Assembly: GCA_022661535.1 (NCBI GenBank)
Contig: JAKULF010000001.1
Coordinates: 992,001 to 1,056,000 of the forward strand
Direction: 5' to 3'
Source of the DNA: Eutypa lata
Lineage: Eukaryota > Ascomycota > Sordariomycetes > Xylariales > Diatrypaceae
Length of the DNA stretch: 64,000 nt
Position numbers and translations under genes: made by a program. Numbering within the stretch: position 1 is the stretch's first letter; each line of letters begins with the position of its first letter. The notes below the pieces were generated by a model, which did not search any database, was not told the origin of the DNA, and was given only the letters and a program-made list of their open reading frames with translations. This document shows positions 61,750 to 64,000 of this stretch, piece after piece.

Positions 61750-63812
61750 TCACCGGTCGGTAACTTCACTGCGCACTTGTATCGGACCTCCCACTGACAT
61801 GTGGTCTTGGGCCGACTGGCATCGTATTTGCGGCGTAGGTATTGCCTCTTCCACGGCCGTCTCGAAGCTGTGGGGGGCTGGGACATGACAGAATGAAGCG
61901 GCTGTTGGTCTCGAGTCATCGTGTTCAAAGCTTGCGCTGCCGTGCGAGCGCGAGAGGGATGGAGAGGGGAAGTTGTGGCAGCCCTTGTTTGAGAAGTCAG
62001 AGGACGTTGAGGATCGAAGCGAGGCCCGAGATGAGCTGGCGGCCAGAATTCTCGTCGCCCTCGCCTGGGTCCTGCCCGAGGCGTTGTTGTTGTCGTCGGT
62101 GTCGTTGGCATTCGTTTCCAACCACGCCCGGCTTCCAGCGGTCCGGATGGCTTGTAGCTGACGCCGGTTTAGGCGTCGTACGACTCCGTGGTCCAGTCGC
62201 GGGCGGGCTGGGCAGCTGGAGTCGGTGGCTTCGTGAGGGCCTCTGCAGTTTATGCACCGGGCCGGCAGGGTGCATGGTTCGGGAGATTCGTGGCGGGCCT
62301 GCCCACAGTTGACGCATCGAGGGGGCCGGCGGCAGACGCTGGCGTTGGCGTTGTGGTATTGGTGGCAGGACTTGCATGGCCGAACGGAGGAGTGAGATTT
62401 CCGTATGAGCCGGAGGCCGGCCTGGCGTCCGAAGAGCCAGAAACGGGCAGGTAGGGGGCTGGGGTCCTGTACGAAGTGGAGGACCATCTCTCCTTCGGCC
62501 TCATGAGGCGAGGATGCCGACCGTTTGGTCCAGTGGGTGCGGCGTGGGGTGAGGCCTGTGACAAGAGTGACCTCGTCGGTGACTAGACCCGGGGAGACAT
62601 GGGCGAGACCGTCCAGGTCACGTATCCGGCGAGGGACAGGCGACAGGAAATATGTTACCCATAATTCCTGTAGTTCGAAGGCCGTAGCGTTGAAGGCCTC
62701 TTCGAGGGCGGATCGTGAGGCAATCTCTGCTGTGAGTTCTGTGGCGTTATCCGTGACAAGCGCGAATCCCGTGGGTACGGGGTAGGCGGTCTTGAAGAGG
62801 TCGCGGGTTTCAGGAACCGCGTTTGCTCTGGTTCGTACAGTCACGGGGTCGGCTTCCCGGAGCGGGTGATCAGGTGGAAGGCGCAGGAAGACCCGTGTCG
62901 AGCCTTTGTTGCCGCTGAGTCGGCGAGCAGACTGCCCGTGAGAGCTCCGTGGGCTTAGGGGCGAGGACGACGGAGCACTTGACGGTGCTCTTGACGTGGT
63001 AGCTGGGAGAGGGACCGAGCCCGCAGCGATCGACGCGTATGAGGAGCTGCGTTACGAGGTTTCACCTGGTGGCCGAGAAGCGGTCGATGGTATGTGTTGA
63101 GAGGTCTGATTCCGCGATCGAGAGGCGATCGAGGGTGTGCGTTGCAAGGCCTGGCTCGATAGTCGTGCGAAGGCCCTAACCGCATCCGAAAAAAAAAAGC
63201 CTAGATAACTGGCTTCATCCGGGAACGAGGTCCGCATCAGGTCGTCTATTATCCTGTCGATTCCGAAGGCGATATCTTGTACGGTCTCGTAAAGTGTTAC
63301 AACGTCGGAAGTGGTCTCTTGGGCAGCTGAGAGAATAAGTCCGGGGGTTGGTTGCTTATTCCTGGTATCAGATACGGCCGTGGGGGAGCGTGTTCGCCGC
63401 CGTCCGCGCCCTTGGGGGACTCGGCCGTTGGCGCTCTTGTTCCTGACGGGCACGCCTACCGACTTGTCGGTCCCGGCGATCAGGTTAAAAGTAACGTTGC
63501 GCCGGGCGGCCGTCGCGGCTCTTGGGGGCATATGTCGTGTGCGGACAGGCGACTGGGCGAGCAGGGCGGTGGCTTGGGTGTTCTGCTGAGCCTGGGCAGG
63601 CGTCGGGGCGGGTGGGGCGCGGGAGGGAGAGTCCGTTATCGAATGGCTTAGTGTTGCCGGTGCCGAGTTGGCACGCGGGCGCGTCGCTTTCGCGGCCCCG
63701 GGGCCGCTGCCGCCGTTCACCCTGTCTACACCGGGTTCGGGTTCGGGTCCGTCGAGCTCTTCGGCCAATAGTCCGAACGGGTTAGCGCGATCCGGAGTGG
63801 TCGGGGTTAGCG
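61750..63812 (-). pseudogene. LINE (Tad-type non-LTR retrotransposon) ORF1 with zinc knuckles, one in-frame stop
   Basis: One frame runs from the A+T border at about 63812 to a stop at 61750. Its only internal stop is TAA at 63054-63052, which a single C-to-T change (CAA, Gln) would explain. The N-terminal part is Pro/Ala/Arg-rich and starts DRANPFGLLAEELDGP without an ATG. The middle has FALVTDNATELTAEIASR. Three CCHC knuckles follow at about 62376-62236 (CKSCHQYHNANASVC, CVNCGQARHESPEPC, CINCRGPHEATDSSC), then RPRLDHGVVRRLNRRQLQAIR, typical of fungal LINE ORF1 nucleic-acid-binding proteins. ORF2 (endonuclease and reverse transcriptase) is absent downstream. So this is a fragment, much less mutated than its surroundings. 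Confidence 0.82.
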
Positions 63813-64000
63813 CTTTCGATAATTAAATTATTAATTAATTTACTTTTTTATTTAATTTACTTTATTTAATTAATTAAACTTTATTTATTTATTATTTAAA
63901 TAAATTATAATTTATTATATAATTAATTTTAATTAATAATTTTTTATTATATAATATATATATATATAAAAAATTTTAAAAATAAATAAAACTTAAATAA
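63813..64000. repeat. A+T-rich RIP-type DNA, continuing beyond the window
   Basis: Composition switches abruptly at about 63,815 to almost pure A and T. This matches the block at 36.6-61 kb, so the LINE island is enclosed by degraded DNA. Confidence 0.8.

Noticed and set aside
61554..62377. Alternative minus-strand ORFs of 185 and 126 residues over the LINE fragment
   Set aside because: Out-of-frame shadows; the zinc-knuckle frame is the real one.

Overview
The window is nuclear DNA of a filamentous ascomycete (Pezizomycotina, most likely a Sordariomycete). The support is short GT-AG introns of about 50-110 nt with CTAAC/CTGAC branch sites, fungal gene families (TauD/Jlp1-type dioxygenase, Dal5/Seo1-type permease, DUF7918, small cysteine-rich secreted protein), and a very A+T-rich block with the look of repeat-induced point mutation (RIP). 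The species cannot be named from sequence alone.

Layout. 1-5524: the end of an APH-type phosphotransferase gene, then a divergent pair (TauD-type dioxygenase on minus, anion/sulfonate-type MFS permease on plus) sharing a 0.6 kb promoter; this looks like a two-gene sulfonate-sulfur utilisation unit. 6059-6973: a Hub1-like ubiquitin fold fused to a long RS/RGG-rich N-terminus. 8333-8693: a secreted 8-cysteine protein. 10316-13101: O6-alkylguanine-DNA alkyltransferase, a 71-residue Cys-rich protein, and a GPI-anchored CE1/PHB-depolymerase-type esterase. 15185-18206: a protein of unknown function with an internally duplicated domain. 23287-25014: tRNA-splicing endonuclease subunit Sen54. 26697-26876: a tRNA-Leu(UAG) gene with two intervening sequences. 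28576-35798: an arrestin-like protein, a PPIL3-type cyclophilin and a DUF7918 protein. From about 36.4 kb to 61 kb the DNA is extremely A+T-rich, RIP-degraded repeat sequence. It holds an approximately 10 kb LTR element with a still readable Ty3/Gypsy reverse transcriptase on minus, an inverted repeat family and a 1.35 kb tandem duplication. A GC-normal island at about 61.0-63.8 kb carries a LINE ORF1 with zinc knuckles, and A+T-rich DNA resumes to the end.

The most striking observation is the tRNA-Leu gene. Besides a normal 30-nt anticodon-loop intron it has a 71-nt insert in the D-loop that starts GTAAAT, contains an exact TACTAAC and ends TATAG. Cutting it out as a spliceosomal intron restores a complete, fully paired tRNA-Leu with A box, B box and a T-run terminator. 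An mRNA-type intron inside a Pol III tRNA gene would be new to my knowledge.

Most gene models below were rebuilt by joining exons by eye on reading frame, splice consensus and family similarity. Exon borders given are those that keep the frame.
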